A stretch of DNA of 64,000 nucleotides from Hyphomicrobiales bacterium. GTDB lineage: Bacteria > Pseudomonadota > Alphaproteobacteria > Rhizobiales > Rhizobiaceae. Location: the NCBI GenBank assembly GCA_900468535.1, contig UBTY01000023.1:153365-217364 (forward strand), in the 5' to 3' direction. This document shows, piece by piece, positions 62,924-64,000 of this stretch (position 1 is its first letter; each line of letters starts with the position of its first letter). Position numbers and translations under genes: made by a program. A model generated the notes under the pieces. It saw nothing but the letters and a program-made list of their open reading frames with translations. It made no database searches and was not told where the DNA came from.

Positions 62924-63742
62924 ATGAAGAAACCGAACCGGCCCACCGTGGCCGACCTCCTTGCCATGAAGGGGAAGCGCCAGCTCAGCATGTTGCGCGT
63001 TACGACCCTTGAAGAAGCCGAAGCCGCGGAGGCGGCCGGGATCGATCTCATCTCGGTGCCGTTCGAACTCATCTATGACCCCCAGTTCCGCGACGCCGCG
63101 CCCGATCGCTTCACGATTCCTGGCGGCGAATACGGACAGATCGGTGCAACGACCGACGAGATTTTACGCTCGGCCGTGAAGCTGCGTGCAGCCTCCGCGG
63201 ACGCTATCTACTGCGCTGCCGGGTTGCCGACGATCAGGCGTTTGCGCGAGGAGTATATTCCGGTCTGCGGACATACTGGGCTCATCCCATCGCATGCAAC
63301 CTGGACCGGCGGTTTCAAGGCTGTCGGAAAGACGGCTGAGATGGCCGAATATGTTCTGCGGCAGGTCAAGGACCTCGAGGCTGCCGGAGCTTTCAGCGCT
63401 GAGATCGAAGTAGTCCCCGCGGAAGTGGCGACCGCAATTTCTGAACGGACTTCCATGCTGCTGCTGTCGATGGGGGCAGGCGCCGGTTGCGATGCGCAGT
63501 ATCTTTTTGCCGATGACGTGCTTGGTATGAACCGCGGCCATTATCCACGACACGCGAAGGTCTATCGCAATCTCGCGGCCGAATTCGATCGCATTCAGCG
63601 CGAGCGGACGGCCGCTTTCGCGGAGTTTGCAGACGACGTCAGGAGCGGAGCATATCCGGAAGCCCGCCACACCGTCGCGATCGACGAACAGGAACTCGCA
63701 AAATTCCTCGATGGTCTCGACAGCCAGCGGAATTTAGCGTGA
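62924..63742 (+). CDS. Divergent PanB-like (ketopantoate hydroxymethyltransferase family) protein
   Basis: 272 residues. The second half fits PanB: CGHTGLIPS at 115-123 (PanB GHxGLTPQ), IEVVPAEVATAI at 161-172 (the catalytic-glutamate region) and GAGAGCDAQYLFADDVLG at 184-201. The first half lacks the metal-binding VGDSLGM motif (here ISVPFELIYD, 43-52), and no second metal aspartate was recognised. True PanB transfers a C1 unit from methylenetetrahydrofolate. In this operon the protein could handle C1 units or a keto acid formed from demethylation, but activity is uncertain. GAGGATT site before the ATG. Confidence 0.75.
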   Translation: MKKPNRPTVADLLAMKGKRQLSMLRVTTLEEAEAAEAAGIDLISVPFELIYDPQFRDAAPDRFTIPGGEYGQIGATTDEILRSAVKLRAASADAIYCAAGLPTIRRLREEYIPVCGHTGLIPSHATWTGGFKAVGKTAEMAEYVLRQVKDLEAAGAFSAEIEVVPAEVATAISERTSMLLLSMGAGAGCDAQYLFADDVLGMNRGHYPRHAKVYRNLAAEFDRIQRERTAAFAEFADDVRSGAYPEARHTVAIDEQELAKFLDGLDSQRNLA

Positions 63743-63768
63743 GACTTCGGGGGAGGGAGCCCCACACC

Positions 63769-64000
63769 ATGAATAAATACGTTCTAACCGTAACCTGCCC
63801 ATCGACGCGCGGGATTGTTGCGGCGATTGCGAACTATCTGGCCGACCAGGGCTGCAACATCACCGATTCCTCGCAGTTCGACGATCTGAGCACCGGCAGG
63901 TTCTTCACCCGCGTCAGCTTCATCTCGGAAGAGGGCGTGGCGCTGGCGGCGCTGAAGGAAGGTTTCGTGCCTGTGGCGGAGAAGTTCGGCATGGATGCCG
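63769..64000 (+). CDS. purU: Formyltetrahydrofolate deformylase, N-terminal part
   Basis: 77 codons visible; the gene runs off the right edge. The ACT domain YVLTVTCPSTRGIVAAIANY and GCNITDSSQFDD with RFFTRVSF is typical of PurU. PurU hydrolyses 10-formyltetrahydrofolate to formate and tetrahydrofolate. GGGAGGGAG precedes the ATG. Its presence after the MocDEF-like genes points to disposal of C1 units from demethylation. Confidence 0.9.
   Translation, partial: MNKYVLTVTCPSTRGIVAAIANYLADQGCNITDSSQFDDLSTGRFFTRVSFISEEGVALAALKEGFVPVAEKFGMDA

Overview
The window reads as part of a large repABC replicon (megaplasmid or chromid) of a Rhizobium-group alphaproteobacterium. The evidence is a complete repA-repB-repC cassette on the minus strand (33.4-37.1 kb) with two parS-type palindromes and an antisense ctRNA, a minCDE operon (15.4-17.3 kb), a bioBFDAZ operon preceded by BioR-type boxes, CtrA-like boxes, and uniformly rhizobial-looking genes. 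I saw no rRNA, tRNA, CRISPR array or insertion sequence. That minCDE sits on the same molecule as repABC suggests a chromid rather than a dispensable plasmid (inference).

Layout. 0-0.75 kb: N-terminal part of glycerol kinase. 0.9-13.6 kb: a long minus-strand operon that I read as a complete sulfo-Entner-Doudoroff pathway for sulfoquinovose: ABC importer, sulfogluconate dehydratase, KDSG aldolase, sulfogluconolactonase, sulfoquinovose dehydrogenase, GH31 sulfoquinovosidase, TauE/SafE-type sulfonate exporter and sulfolactaldehyde dehydrogenase, with a divergent LacI regulator at 13.8-14.9 kb. 14.9-21.4 kb: small secreted, hypothetical and membrane proteins, minCDE and a PQQ glucose dehydrogenase. 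21.5-25.2 kb: a type V autotransporter with repeated passenger. 25.3-32.2 kb: an OmpR-family two-component system divergent from an OMF-MFP-MacB-type tripartite exporter. 32.4-38.3 kb: small ORFs, repABC and a DedA protein. 38.3-39.4 kb: apparently degenerate DNA. 39.4-44.4 kb: bioBFDAZ. 44.7-47.4 kb: DUF3422 protein, OmpA-like lipoprotein and L,D-transpeptidase. 47.7-52.4 kb: homocysteine S-methyltransferase with a polar amino acid ABC importer and divergent Lrp-type regulator. 52.5-54.4 kb: MmyB-type regulator divergent from an atypical SDR. 54.5-57.2 kb: vWA (YfbK-like) protein with an ECF sigma factor. 57.4-58.6 kb: Gly/Ser/Asn-rich exported repeat protein and a DUF1127 protein. 59.1-64 kb: LacI regulator divergent from a MocDEF-like oxygenase system followed by a divergent PanB-like protein and the start of PurU.

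How the genes work together. The sulfo-ED operon would import sulfoquinovose or its glycoside, cleave it, oxidise it through lactone and acid to KDSG, split it to pyruvate plus sulfolactaldehyde, oxidise the latter to sulfolactate and export it; the adjacent glycerol kinase could capture glycerol released from sulfoquinovosyl glycerol. The 60-64 kb cluster looks like a ferredoxin-dependent demethylation or hydroxylation module (desaturase-type diiron enzyme, Rieske ferredoxin, reductase) joined to folate-C1 enzymes. I consider this the least described system in the window: its substrate is not evident, and its PanB-like member lacks the usual metal-binding N-terminal motif.
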